Shown here: positions 48,958-59,302 of the stretch, piece by piece
How positions within the stretch are numbered: position 1 is the first letter of the stretch
Layout of the letters: the number at the start of each line of letters is the position of its first letter
NCBI RefSeq assembly: GCF_963678635.1
Contig: NC_087069.1
Location: 24,666,303 to 24,730,302 of the forward strand
Direction of reading: 5' to 3'
Source: Symsagittifera roscoffensis
Lineage: Eukaryota; Xenacoelomorpha; Acoela; Convolutidae
Length of the DNA: 64,000 nt
The notes under the pieces: generated by a model
The model's database searches: none
What the model was told of the DNA's origin: nothing
The model's input: the letters and a program-made list of their open reading frames with translations, nothing else
Made by a program: the position numbers and the translations under genes

Positions 48958-49072
48958 TAGGCGTGCTTATCGAGTCTCTGGCTCTGAGCCCCTCCCTATA
49001 AGTACTGAAGTTGTTTTTAGATTTGTACTTTAGATAGGTGCGCTTATTGAGTCTCTGGCTCTGAGCCCCTCC
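48958..49072 (+). repeat. Tandem 77-bp repeat upstream of LINE 2 ORF1
   Basis: 'GAGTCTCTGGCTCTGAGCCC' with flanks occurs at 48,958-48,995 and again at 49,035-49,072, an offset of 77 bp. ORF1's ATG follows three bases later. The repeat sequence is not the same as in LINE 1, but period and position agree. Confidence 0.7.
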
Positions 49073-49075
49073 AAG

Positions 49076-49954
49076 ATGTCTAAACATAACACTCGAAATC
49101 GAGTCAAATCAATCTCTGATTCATGCTTCACCTGTGATGAGAAAATCCTGAAAAATGAAAGTTCATTCGACTGCTTCGTCTGAGGCTGTCGAATGCATCT
49201 GACTAAAAATTGTACTGGCCTGAGTGAAGCGGCTGTCAATGGAGTACTGGCTATCGGAAAAAATGCCTTACTTTTTTGTAGCAAGTGTATCGAAGAGAAG
49301 CGCCACGAAAAGCTAGCCTAATCTGCCCATGCGAACACGGTCTCAAATGAACACCAAGAAAGTCAGATGAAAAACCTTGAAACCGAAATGACTGACCTCA
49401 AAAAAACTGTGTCCGAAAACAAAACGCTTCTCACAAGGAAACCGCCCGATTCCGGGCAACCAGCCCAAAATAGTCCGATTACCAAATCACAAGAACAAAT
49501 GCCGAAACCTCCCGAAGAACTCGATGGAATTCATATACGTGGTATCCCAGAATCAACGGAAAAAGAAGCAAAAGTACGCAAAGAACACGAGCTTGCAGAA
49601 GTTCAAAAACTATTAACCCATATGGAAGTCAATGCTATTATAGGCGACGTCATAAGACTTGGCCGATATGAAGAGAAGAAACCGAGAACTATCCTATTAA
49701 AAGTTCCAAATGCATATCAACGTCGAATGGTACTGCTATCGGCGAGAAAGCTGAAAACTTTCAGTCAACCAATCTTTCTCAGCAAACAACTGACAAAGGA
49801 AGAAGCTGACCTTGAAAACTTAGCTCTTGTGAGACGACGAGAACTGATAAATGAAGGCACCGATCCGAAAAATCTGCGTGTTCGTGACGCAACCCTGTTC
49901 ATTCGACAGGGCGCAAAGTGGACAAAAGAGAAGCTTCCCGTGGCGGACGAATGA
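49076..49954 (+). pseudogene. LINE 2 ORF1: PHD finger, coiled coil, RNA-binding domain
   Basis: 292 codons from ATG 49,076 to TGA 49,952-49,954, in one frame with only two internal stops (TGA 49,181-49,183, TAA 49,318-49,320). Residues ~17-80 form a C4HC3 PHD-like finger: 'CFTC', 'DCFV' stop 'GCRMHLTKNC', and 'CSKC'. Residues ~95-125 are a predicted coiled coil. From residue ~155 an L1-ORF1-like RNA-binding domain runs to the end, with 'IHIRGIPEST', 'VIRLGRYEEKKPRTI' and 'LRVRDATLFI'. Its role would be packaging of element RNA. This is the best-preserved ORF in the window. Confidence 0.8.
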
Positions 49955-49958
49955 CTAG
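49952..49958 (+). promoter_or_regulatory. Candidate stop-codon readthrough site TGACTAG (LINE 2)
   Basis: TGA ends ORF1 and is followed by CTAG. The same frame continues into the endonuclease domain and stays open to the stop near 50,485. No ATG lies between the TGA and the conserved endonuclease start. Same heptamer as in LINE 1. Confidence 0.6.
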
Positions 49959-52900
49959 CAGCTTTCATAAACATACTAATTTCCATTGTGAGACGTACAC
50001 TTGAATACCAACGCCGAACATATTTCTCCAATGTCGTTCAAGTGAAAAATATTTATCAAATTATCTGCCTAACAGAAACGTGGCTCACAGAGAGCATTAG
50101 CGATATAGGTCTGTTTCTAACCAACTATGCGATACATCGAAAAGACAGACTATCTGATAAAGGGTTGACGAAGCATGGCGGTGTACTGATAGCAGTAAGC
50201 AAAAACATTCCAAGCTCTCAAATTGACTCAATTTTTCAAGACTGTGTGATAATTCGTATATGCTTAAATAAAACATTCATAATATGTTTTCTTTACAGCG
50301 CCCCGTCAAACAGTGCGTACACATGGACTCTTCCGGACATCGTTGAGCTCCTAAAGTTCATTAGGCGAAAACAGTTCAAATACAGTGCTGTTTGCTCATA
50401 TATAGCTGGAGACATCAATCTTTCATCTACACACTGGCCCTTAATGACGTCAACATCTCTCTTCGAGCAAACAATCCTCAATTAACTATGTGAATCAAAT
50501 TTTCAGCAACTCATAAGAACCCAGGACGGAAGGTCACTGGATGTTCTCTTATGCAATAAACCCCAGTATGTGACAAGCATAGTCATTGGTAACCATTTGA
50601 GAAGTCTCTTCAATTCTGATCACAAACCTTATCAAGCTAAAGTCTCGTTTGACATCCGACCTGTACATATCACTTCACCGTCTCCCAAACAAAAGCTAGA
50701 CTTCGGTATAGTTGCATACATGAAAACTAACTGGAAAGAAATTAATGAGTTCATTCTCCAACATCCCTTCCAACCATACTGCATGAGCAACGTGGACTTG
50801 ATGGTTGAACTTTGGTATAAGTGGCTACACGAAATATTAAAGGATCTTCTTCCAATAACTACGAAACATAGGTCCAAACTGGCTCCATGGGTAAGTGGCA
50901 ACTCTTCAAACCTCGTCAAGTAGTTAAACACACCTCAATTGAAACAACAACGGCAGCCCACGCCGTCAAACAAAATCAAAATCGAATGTCTACAATTTGA
51001 GCTCACCCTGTCGCTTCAAAATGACCAGCATCTACATGAGATGACGCTCTTTAAGGAAGGCAAATTCAGCGACATACAGAGATACTTGAAGTCGATCACC
51101 AAGTCGAACACTATCCCTACCGAAATTTTTTTGGATCGAAGAACTGCCAATACAGATATTGAAAAAGTAATGTTATTCAACGAATATTTTCAATCAGTGT
51201 TCACTCAAAACACCTACTATACGAAAATAGGCGAACAAAATAGCACCCTACTAAATCAGATTCACTTTACGACCGATGAAATAGAAAACGCTCTGCAACT
51301 ACTGGACGTAAATAAAGCCAAAGGAACGGATAAGATCGGGAACTTAATTCTGAAGAGTCTCTCCAAGTCACTGCCGAAATCACTGCACTTAATGTTAAAC
51401 CTCATCCCAAATAAAGCCCGATTTCGGAAAAATGGAAAGTCAATGAAATTGCACCAATACTGAGATAAAGACGGAGATAAACAAGATTTGAGTAATTCCA
51501 GGCCTATCAGCCTGCTTTCAACAGTTTCAAAACTGCTAGAGAAACTGATTTTCGAGAAGCTGACTCCAATTGTTTACCCAATTCTGGCATCAGCCCAACA
51601 TGGTTTCAGACCCAAACGGTCGACTTTAACGAACCTTATAGAATATCTGCATGAAATCTACAGCTGATTAGAGTCTGAAAACTGCTCCTATCTGAATATC
51701 TTCTTTATAGACTTCGAGAAAGCGTTTGACAAAGTCACGCATGAGCTTCTCATACAAAAGTTGGCTGCTCTGGGGATTGGTGGAAACTGTTTGAATCTGT
51801 TAAGAAGCTACCTCTATAAACGGAAGCAAACTGTGAGACTAAATGACACTGTTTCAGATGAATTAGAAGTATTCAGTGGCGTACCACAAGGCTCCATCCT
51901 CGGACCGCTCTTCTTCTTGGTTTTCATAAACGATCTTCCATCGTGTGTCATGTCCAAATCGTTCGGTTTTGCTGATGACTACAAAACTGTAGGCGACAAC
52001 CCTTTAACACTGAATTAGAAAACTGTGGCGGTGGCAGGGATTTCAATACAATATCAATATATTGAGCTCAATATCAATATCTTCCATTCAATATCAATAT
52101 CAATATCAAATAGGATGAAATTTCAATATCAATATCAATATCAATATCTAAAAGCTCAATATCTCAATATTATCACTATTTTAAGATACCAGAAACCAAA
52201 TTCAATATTGAATTTCGAAATATATAATTAAATTTGTTTAGTTTTTTTTTGCAATGTAATTGTTTTTTGTTTAATTTGTTTAATTTTAATGCTTGAGTGA
52301 GTTGAGTTGACTGTTTGACTGTTTGACTTAGTCAGTCCATTGAGTTATCTTGAATTTTTTTTGGTTTTTTTACAGAAATGCCTGATAATGTTGTTGAATG
52401 ACATTGCAGAAACTTTTTATCACCATTTGTTTTATGTGTATGTGTTAAAACGTCACGTTTCAAGCAATGATACAAAATCCGTTTTTCTCAATATCTACAA
52501 AAAGTTCAATATCAATATCAATATCTAGCCTTCATTATCTCAATATTAAAAATTCAATTTTGACATCGTCTCAATATTCAATATCTGATCATTCAATATA
52601 TTGCAATCCCTGGGCGGTGGTGTGACGAAAATTTCATGTCAGGTAACTTAGGAAAAAGTAAAAGGCACTGCAACAAAGGTACCGCTCTTATTGCACTGCC
52701 AAACCATGAATTTGAAACAACCGAATGTATGAAAGATCTGGGAATTCTCGTAAATGACACACTCTCGTGGACTCTGCATGCAAAGAAAAGGACCGAAAAA
52801 GCCTTGATCGCTCTCTTCATCCTAAAACATAATCTTTCAAAAGCGACGTTTTGGACCAGAAAGAACGCATATATCTGTTATGTTGTGCCAATTTAAAACT

Positions 52901-53413
52901 ACGGATCAGCCCTTTGGAAACCATCAAAAGGCGACTTAGGTACTCTTGAAAGTATCCAGCGAAAAGCAGTATCATGGATCTCCATCACAAACAACATATC
53001 CTATAGGGATAAGCTCGTGAAACTCGATATCCTTTCAATCTCCTTGTATCAAGAACTTCATGTTATTCTCTTGTTTGCCAAAATTCTAACCGGAAAAGTT
53101 GACATGTAGTCAAGTAACCATCACAGACATCGGTACTCGAAGAACACAAGCAACACGAAATTTTGCCTGCCAACAAATACGTCTGAAGAAGTGTGAATCC
53201 GATTACTGGTGTCGAGCTTGCCGTCTGGCCAACCTTTTTAACGATTACTTCAAGTTTGACATAATCTTTGATCCAGGATGCAAAATTAAACTGCTGGAAG
53301 TTTATACGAAGTTGTTCAAAACCCGCTACAACGAATCAGATTCATGCACTTGGCGGATATTATGTGGCTGCAACAACTGTAGAGATTTGAAGAAACTAAA
53401 CTTTAACAACTGA
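49955..53413 (+). pseudogene. LINE 2 ORF2: endonuclease and reverse transcriptase
   Basis: Endonuclease at 49,960-50,700: 'ICLTETWL', 'KHGGVLIAVS', 'AGDINLSSTHW', 'RSLDVLL', 'FNSDHKPY'. RT at 51,200-52,020: 'NKAKGTDKIGNLILK', 'SRPISLLSTVSKLLEKLI', 'AQHGFRP', 'FFIDFEKAFDKV', 'SGVPQGSILGPLFFLVFIND', 'FGFADDYK'. After the MITE (52,613 on) the thumb follows: 'MKDLGILVNDTLSW' and 'KAVSWI'. The C-terminus is at 53,099-53,413 with 'CTWRILCGCNNC'. Stops or shifts at about 50,485, 50,923, 51,463, 51,666, 52,018, 52,896 and 53,107. Removing the MITE and one target duplication restores local coding continuity, apart from a one-base shift just before the insertion. Confidence 0.9.
52035..52612. mobile_element. 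hAT-type MITE inserted in LINE 2 ORF2 (578 bp)
   Basis: The left end is 'CAGGGATTTCAATA' and the right end, reversed, is 'CAGGGATTGCAATA', giving short terminal inverted repeats. It is flanked by an exact 8-bp direct repeat, 'GGCGGTGG', at 52,027-52,034 and 52,613-52,620. Eight-bp target duplications and CAGGG ends are the hallmark of hAT transposons. There is no transposase frame, so it is non-autonomous. Both arms are rich in 'AATATC' hexamer repeats (52,050-52,165 and 52,508-52,600), which would pair into a long stem. It landed between the FADD motif and the thumb of the LINE RT, so it is younger than LINE 2. Confidence 0.85.
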
Positions 53414-53477
53414 AACACGAACGTTGAACCTCCCAATCACTGGGTTTTATGCGAACCCTTGGATTAGTCCTAAATCC

Positions 53478-53481
<4 letters not shown>

Positions 53482-53512
<31 letters not shown>
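53482..53512 (+). repeat. (TTA)n 3' tail of LINE 2
   Basis: Ten TTA units after the ORF2 stop and a ~65-bp 3' UTR. Equivalent to the (CAA)n tail of LINE 1. Confidence 0.8.
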
Positions 53513-53514
<2 letters not shown>

Positions 53515-54283
53515 GCCATCACCAAACCAAGAAAAAGCGTCAATCTCTTCGTGACAGGCAGCTTGGTGCTGGTAGAGACTCGTGCCACATCTCTACCACA
53601 CTGGCTTCTCATATTCAGCTTTCACCTCCTACATGTGTCAATCCCAGTCTGATTGCTGAATTGATGATTACAATGCTAAGAAATTACTAAATTCCTGGAT
53701 TCCACTCGATGCCGTACCGATTGTTTTGACCTGAAGTGCCTGCCGCTAATCCGAGGTGCCACTTTCTGTTGCCACAGGTACTTGCTCCTAATGGGTCGAG
53801 CTACTGAAGCTTAAGTGTATTCTCTAATAATCACCATCTTCTTCATCATTGTAGGCTTCTGTCTGTCGGCTGGTTGCCTTGCCAGGCTCTGCAACCATTA
53901 AAAACGGGAGAAAATGTCTCTGAAGAGTTCATAAGTCTCTCTGAGATAGAAGGGGGCGTTGCCACTTGTTCCCGCGCTCCTTGCATCATCGTGAAGTTCA
54001 TAGGTGAACTCTAGTTTGCTGTCTTTTCAACCGGGTTGTCAGACATCCCAATCTATTGTTCCAGTTGAGGTTAAAAACTCATATACTTGTTTCCGGTGGG
54101 TGAAGTCTTCTCGTCTTCAGTTCTGCGTTTTTCAGGACCCATTTCATGGACTGGACTTTTCCGCATTTTACCTCCAGTGTTGCTGGTTTGCTTTGTCTTC
54201 TGACTCCTTGTTTCAACCATTTCTTCTGAAACTTTCTTATCCTTTTGCCTCGACTTTCTTTTTTTTTGCTGCAAAGAGGTCAT
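53513..54283 (-). other. Possible decayed coding sequence, not recognised
   Basis: The minus strand has protein-like blocks: a very basic start at 54,283-54,071 ('ETRSQKTKQTSNTGGKMRK') and a block near 53,990-53,900 ('YELHDDARSAGTSGNAPFY'), with frame breaks between them. The basic start resembles N-termini of retroelement ORF1 or Gag proteins, but this is composition only. Confidence 0.25.
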
Positions 54284-55479
54284 TAAATGAGTTTCTTTTT
54301 TGCTTAAGTATGATTTTCCTTGAGCTGTTAATTTGGGTCTCTTTCACATGTCTAGAATCAATCTAATTTTTGATCGATTTTTTTGCTCAGTAGCCTTAGT
54401 TTCTCTACGATTGTTCCGTAGTACCAAAAAGTAATAATAACTCATGACGATAATATTCCAACGTTTAATCCTCAAGTGACGAATTTGATAATCACGAATT
54501 AGGTTTTGTTATAGCTATACAGTGTATGTTCAGCTATGAAGAGCAGCAAGCAATGGGTTTTTGAATCGAAAGATTGCGCAAAATGATGATTTAGAATTTG
54601 TTTTTAAAGTCAGAAATTAGCTATCAGGTTGGATAGAAAAAAAATTTCATCCAATCAAACGGAAATTTCAGCTAAGTTTTTGTTTGTTTTCACTAAACAG
54701 ACAAAACTTGAAGGCAGTTATAATCTTCTCAAGTGAGTTTCTATTGCACTCAACGCGTTCTTTTTCATTCATCTACCGCCGGATGGCCCGATTAAGGCAT
54801 ATTCTCAGGGCAACCACTTCCGCAAAAAAATTGATTCGGATTACTTTTTTAATTTTTTTTTCATGATCAAAAATCTGTCACCATTAATTTTTTACCCTTG
54901 CTTTTAGCAAGGGGTGTAAAACCGGGTACTAACCCCGCAATGACACTCTCTACGTGGTTCATTGGATCAATGTTAGCCGGGCTCTACGTCCAGTAGGGTT
55001 CACTGACGGCGAACCCCTGTCATTTGGAAGTGGAACGTAATTTCCTCGAATTTTATAATTTATCAAAGAGCTCATGCCTGTGGTCTGTTTGCGTCCACTT
55101 CTTTTTGGTTGCTCCAAAAAAAGAAAAACGTTTAAAAAAATGAGCAAATCTTCTACTTTTTCGAGGTCACGTTGTCTTGTGGATCCTTTCATATGTTCTA
55201 AGAAGCTTTTGGATCTTTCCACACATGTTGTGATAACCAATTCACTAAACAGCAACAACAACAGGGTACTAGATGTTTTCTCATTATTATTTTTGTTCGC
55301 AGGATATACAGTTTAAGTTTGCCTTCCAATCTGTACTTTATGCCAATCAACAGACATCTTTTAAACATTTTTCATTTCAAATACTCATTATATTTATCAT
55401 CATCATCAGTGGTTTTTTCTTTCCACTTCTTTTGGAACACAGAATTGCTTCTAGAACAATATTATGAGCTCTGAGTCTT
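54284..55479. other. No gene recognised
   Basis: AT-rich sequence with short frames only. A short hairpin 'CCCTTGC TTTTA GCAAGGG' lies near 54,895-54,913. There is a patch of higher GC at 54,770-55,050 without a recognisable RNA gene. Confidence 0.4.
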
Positions 55480-56310
55480 TATGAAAGTCAATATGAAAGT
55501 CCTTATGAAAGTTAATAACGTTCAAGTAGAACTTTTCAGAATTTTTCTAAAACTGTTTTCATTTGTCTCGATACGCAAAAAATTGGTAGTTTGTTCCACA
55601 GCTGGCATCCTGCTCCGTCAAAAGCCTTTGAGCCTTATTTAGTGTTTTTGGTACTTTGAGGAGGAAGTTTGATTTCCCCCCTTCTGTGGTCGAAACTGTA
55701 AACACATTTAGATACTAAGGAATAATTTTCTGGTTGTGTACACACTTGTGTACCAAGACTAGTGTTATGAATTGAATGCTTTTATATACGGGAAGCCAAT
55801 GAGGACCGTGGAGATGAAGACTGGCACTGTAGAAACGATGAAGGTTGAATAGGAAGCGTGCTGCTAAATTTTGTATCTTCTGGTGTGGCACCAATTCGTT
55901 TAACGACATTCCACCAAGCAGAGAAATGTAGTAATTTAGTCTGCTGAAGATTCACTGGTGAATGAGCGTGATATTATCATTAGGAGTTTTTCACAGCTTT
56001 TTGTCGATGAAAAGTCAACGACACGTCTGGCATAACTCCCAGAGACCGATAAGTTAGTCGTGAAACTTTTCCTTTTAAGCCGAATTGGATGAAACCAAGT
56101 TTCGCTAAAACTCCTCTGCGGAATTTCAAACGCAGCTTGCAGGTCGAGTAAGAATATTTTTGAATTTAGATCTAAGTCATTTCGGATATCCATTACCGTT
56201 TTCTAAAGGGCTGTTTCACTTTCGGTAGGAAGATTGCCTGTTATTCAAAAGGTTGTTTTCTTTGATGAAAATGGAAATTTGTGAATGCACTAAACGTTCC
56301 AGCTGATACT
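55480..56310 (-). pseudogene. Fragment of a different LINE clade (RT palm and C-terminus)
   Basis: The minus strand shows 'LPTESETAL' (near 56,230), 'FLLDLQAAFE' (near 56,150, RT motif A; usually ending AAFD), then a large gap, then 'KIQNLAARFLFNLHRF' and 'LHGPHWLPVYKSIQF' (55,880-55,790) and 'LVLVHKCVHN'. The 'HWLPV..RI.F' segment after RT is typical of the L2/Rex1/CR1-like LINEs of vertebrates and differs from LINEs 1-3, which end in the CTW-Cys motif. Strong internal deletion: motifs B-D are missing. Confidence 0.7.
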
Positions 56311-56929
56311 TAATCAAATACTTCGGGGTCTAAGGAATCTTTTTTTTATTTTGGGAAATGATGGAAAACTCGCCGAGAGGAAAACGAGACCCATGAGTTT
56401 TCATTTTTTTTTCGTCAGCAAAGTTGGAGCAGATTACAGTCAGAAGACTTGTTTGTTATTGTGCTTATCGCTCATGATAAATCAGTTTCTGTTACTCGGG
56501 CGAAACTTTCAAATTCACGGATTGCGGAAAATTCATGGAAAATATTGGGTAAAAAAAACGAGTCGTATGCGCTCGAGTAAATTTTCTGATTGGTTATTTC
56601 AAAGATTTTAATGAATAGCTCTGTGCTTCTCTCGAGTGGATGCAATGTTCAAGTTATCCGATTGGATTCTGTAGAAACGTGATTTTCTCGGAAAATTGTT
56701 TGAAAATCTATCAATGCCGAGAATCTGAAAGTCATCTGAGAGTAATTGGCTTACATTAGGATCTGATTTATCCGAACTGAACGAACATTTACAAGTCCTA
56801 TGATCAAAATATTGATTGAGCCGATAATTTTTGTATTATAATGCCTTAGGGCCTTGTCGGCACTCGAAACAATATTAATTCTTTCGAGTGCCGAGAATAT
56901 TAATTTTATTCGTACACGCGACTTGGGAG
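56311..56929. other. No gene recognised
   Basis: Short frames only. A 10-bp inverted repeat 'TCGGCACTCG'/'CGAGTGCCGA' lies near 56,857-56,895, just before LINE 3. Confidence 0.35.
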
Positions 56930-59302
56930 GCAATGGACTCGAATGAAAGCTACGAGGTCAATGTCCTTAATCTTCTCTCCGAAAATTACTTTGAGGAATG
57001 TTTATCCCAAAACAATAGAAAACAGTTAGATATATTTTTGACAAATAATCCAAGTCTTACTTAACTACACCACGCAAAACAAGTCTTACAGAATTCAACA
57101 AGTCATTCAGATCCGATCACTTAGCATGCACTAAAACGTTTCACACTGAAACGGAAGTAACCAATACAATACAAAATGAACGGTTTGCGTTTCATAAAGC
57201 CGATTGGAATGCAATAAATAAAAGTATATTAGATAAACAATTTCTTCCGTACTGTTATAGTAATGTTGACGAGCTTGTAAAACAATAGTGTAAATGGCGT
57301 TGCAAGATCATTGAAGAAAATGTCCCCAGAGTAACAAGCCAGAGAAAGAACCTCCCCCCTTGGGTGTCTAGTAGTACATCACACCAAATAAAAGTTATTT
57401 CCACATTAAACCGTAGACTCGAACAGAAAAACAGAAACAATCTAAGCGGCTTCATAAAACTAAAAAAGAAAGAAGCTCTGCTACGCAAAAGCTTAACACA
57501 AGATCAAGCAGACTATGAAGAAAAGTTTTTCAAAGGAAAAAAGTTTTCTGCACTGCAAAAATATCTTCGATCAACCCACAAAGGCATTCGTTTTCCTGAC
57601 CTTATGTCTTTCGGAAACAATCAAGCTTTCAATGATAATGAAAAAAAGTAAGCTTTTCAATAAGTTATTCTGCAGTGTCTTTACCAGAGATTATCTACTA
57701 AATGCAAATCTAATTTACGAAAACTATGTCCATAATAAATTAGTTATAACAGAAAAACAAATTGTTCAAATTCTCTCGAACCTTGATGCCAGTAAAGCCT
57801 GTGGCCCTGACAACATCGGAAATCTTATCCTAAAAGATTTGCCATCTTGTTTTCAAAGATCTTGTTTTCAAAACTGTAATAGCAAAAGGATTTTTCCCCA
57901 TTTATTGGAAAATCAGTGAAGTAGTCCCAATTTTCAAGGACGCGAACAGATCACAAATAAAGACAAACACTTGCATGAAGCCCAACACGGTTTCTGTAAA
58001 ATGCGATCGGTTATGACTCAATTTCTACAATTTCTTGACCATCTGTACCAAAAATATGACATTTCAACTGAAACGGAACTTTGTGTTCTCTACCTAGATT
58101 TTCGTAGAGCATTTGACAGCGTTCCTCACCAAAAATTATTTGAAAAAATACCACAATTTGGAATTGGCGAAAGCTTCGTGAAACTCATTGCAAGTTACTT
58201 AACAAACAGGGGACAATATGTGAAAATAAATTATAAGCGCTCCCCAACAGCATCAGTAACTAGTGGTGTGCCACAAGGGTCAATCATTAGACCCCTATTA
58301 TTTATCCTATTTATAAATGATTTACCAACTATAATTAAAAATAGCGAATCTTTTGGGTATACAGATGATTTCAAACTTGCAAATACTGGCCCTTGTACTC
58401 TACAAGAAGACATAAATAGAATAGAAAAATGGTGCTCAGACAACGAAATGAAACTCAATAGTGATAAATGCTATATACTACCAATTCACACGAAATGCGA
58501 AATTGATCATTTGACGCTAAATACCAATCGCCTAAGTTGTAAAAAAGAACAAAAAGATCTAGGTATTATAATGGCGACGAACTTAAATTGGAAAGCAAAT
58601 TGTGATAAAAGATATTCCAAAGCCTGGAGAGCTTTCTATTTTCTAAAACGCAACGTATCGGAACTAGCAAACAAATATATGAAACTGGACGCATACAAAG
58701 GGTATGTAGTCCCTGTAATAGCATACGCATCTCAGGCATGGTCAGCAAACAAAGGTGAAATGAGGGATATTGAAAATATCCAAAAACGGGCCACCTCATG
58801 GATACTTGGAATATGGGAAAATTACAACAATAGATTAAAACAACTAAAACTCCTGCCTCTATCTATGCACTTCGAACTACACGATGCCCTACTCTTACTA
58901 TCCATCATGCAAGGAAACTATAACATCAGAAAATCATATCAATAAAGAACAACCCTGGAAATGACATCAAAACAAGACAAACCAGCGGTAATCAAATAAA
59001 TATTGAAAAAACAAGAACAAAAAAAGCCGATGAAAATTTCTGGAAGAGGTCCAGCAGACTGTTAAACATCATTACAAAGAAAACAAACTACGAAACTAGC
59101 GAGCTGACGAAGCCGGTTTTAACTAAAATCTTCTGGAATTTTTTTGAACGATATAGTGAAATAAACTCATGCACATGGAGAATCATCTGCAATTGTGGCA
59201 ATTGCAATCCTATGCAGAAAATTTAAGTGACCAAAACTGTGGGTGCAAACGCTTGAGCCAAGAGCTCTAATGACTGACCTACTACTGCTGCTACTACTAA
59301 TA
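56930..59302 (+). mobile_element. LINE 3: 5'-truncated CR1/L2-group LINE
   Basis: Begins inside the endonuclease domain and runs to a 3' tail of CTA/CTG triplets at about 59,279-59,302. 5' truncation is the normal outcome of incomplete target-primed reverse transcription. It is related to LINEs 1 and 2 (same C-terminal motif and domain order) but clearly a separate lineage. There is no ORF1, so its ORF1/ORF2 junction cannot be examined. Confidence 0.85.
56932..59225 (+). pseudogene. LINE 3 ORF2, partial: endonuclease end and reverse transcriptase
   Basis: Endonuclease remainder: 'RKQLDIFLTNNP' near 57,030 and 'SFRSDHLACTK' near 57,105 (in a shifted frame). RT: 'LDASKACGPDNIGNLIL' near 57,810, 'AQHGFCKMRSVMTQFLQFL' near 57,985, 'LYLDFRRAFDSVPHQ' near 58,095, 'SGVPQGS' near 58,265. 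The catalytic motif at about 58,360 reads 'YTDD' rather than FADD. Then 'KDLGIIMATNLNW', 'KRATSWILGIW' and the C-terminal 'CTWRIICNCGNC'. The block 57,971-58,945 is open for 324 codons, the longest RT frame here. Breaks at about 57,062, 57,290, 57,650, 57,900 and 58,945. Confidence 0.9.

Larger units (their letters stand above)
48957..53512 (+). mobile_element. LINE 2: CR1/L2-group non-LTR retrotransposon, split by a MITE
   Basis: Plus-strand element with tandem 77-bp 5' repeats, ORF1, TGACTAG junction, ORF2, a ~65-bp 3' UTR and a (TTA)n tail. Same plan as LINE 1 but clearly diverged in sequence. The true 5' end may lie somewhat further upstream. A hAT-type MITE interrupts ORF2 at 52,035-52,612. 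Several stops and frameshifts. Confidence 0.85.

Noticed and set aside
53403-53652. Frames with poly-Asn, poly-Ile or poly-Leu runs
   Set aside because: They are translations of the (TTA)n tail of LINE 2.
54770-55050. GC-richer patch with tRNA-like fragments ('TGGCCCGATTAAGG', 'GGTTCATTGG')
   Set aside because: A- and B-box matches are weak and badly spaced, and no cloverleaf could be drawn.
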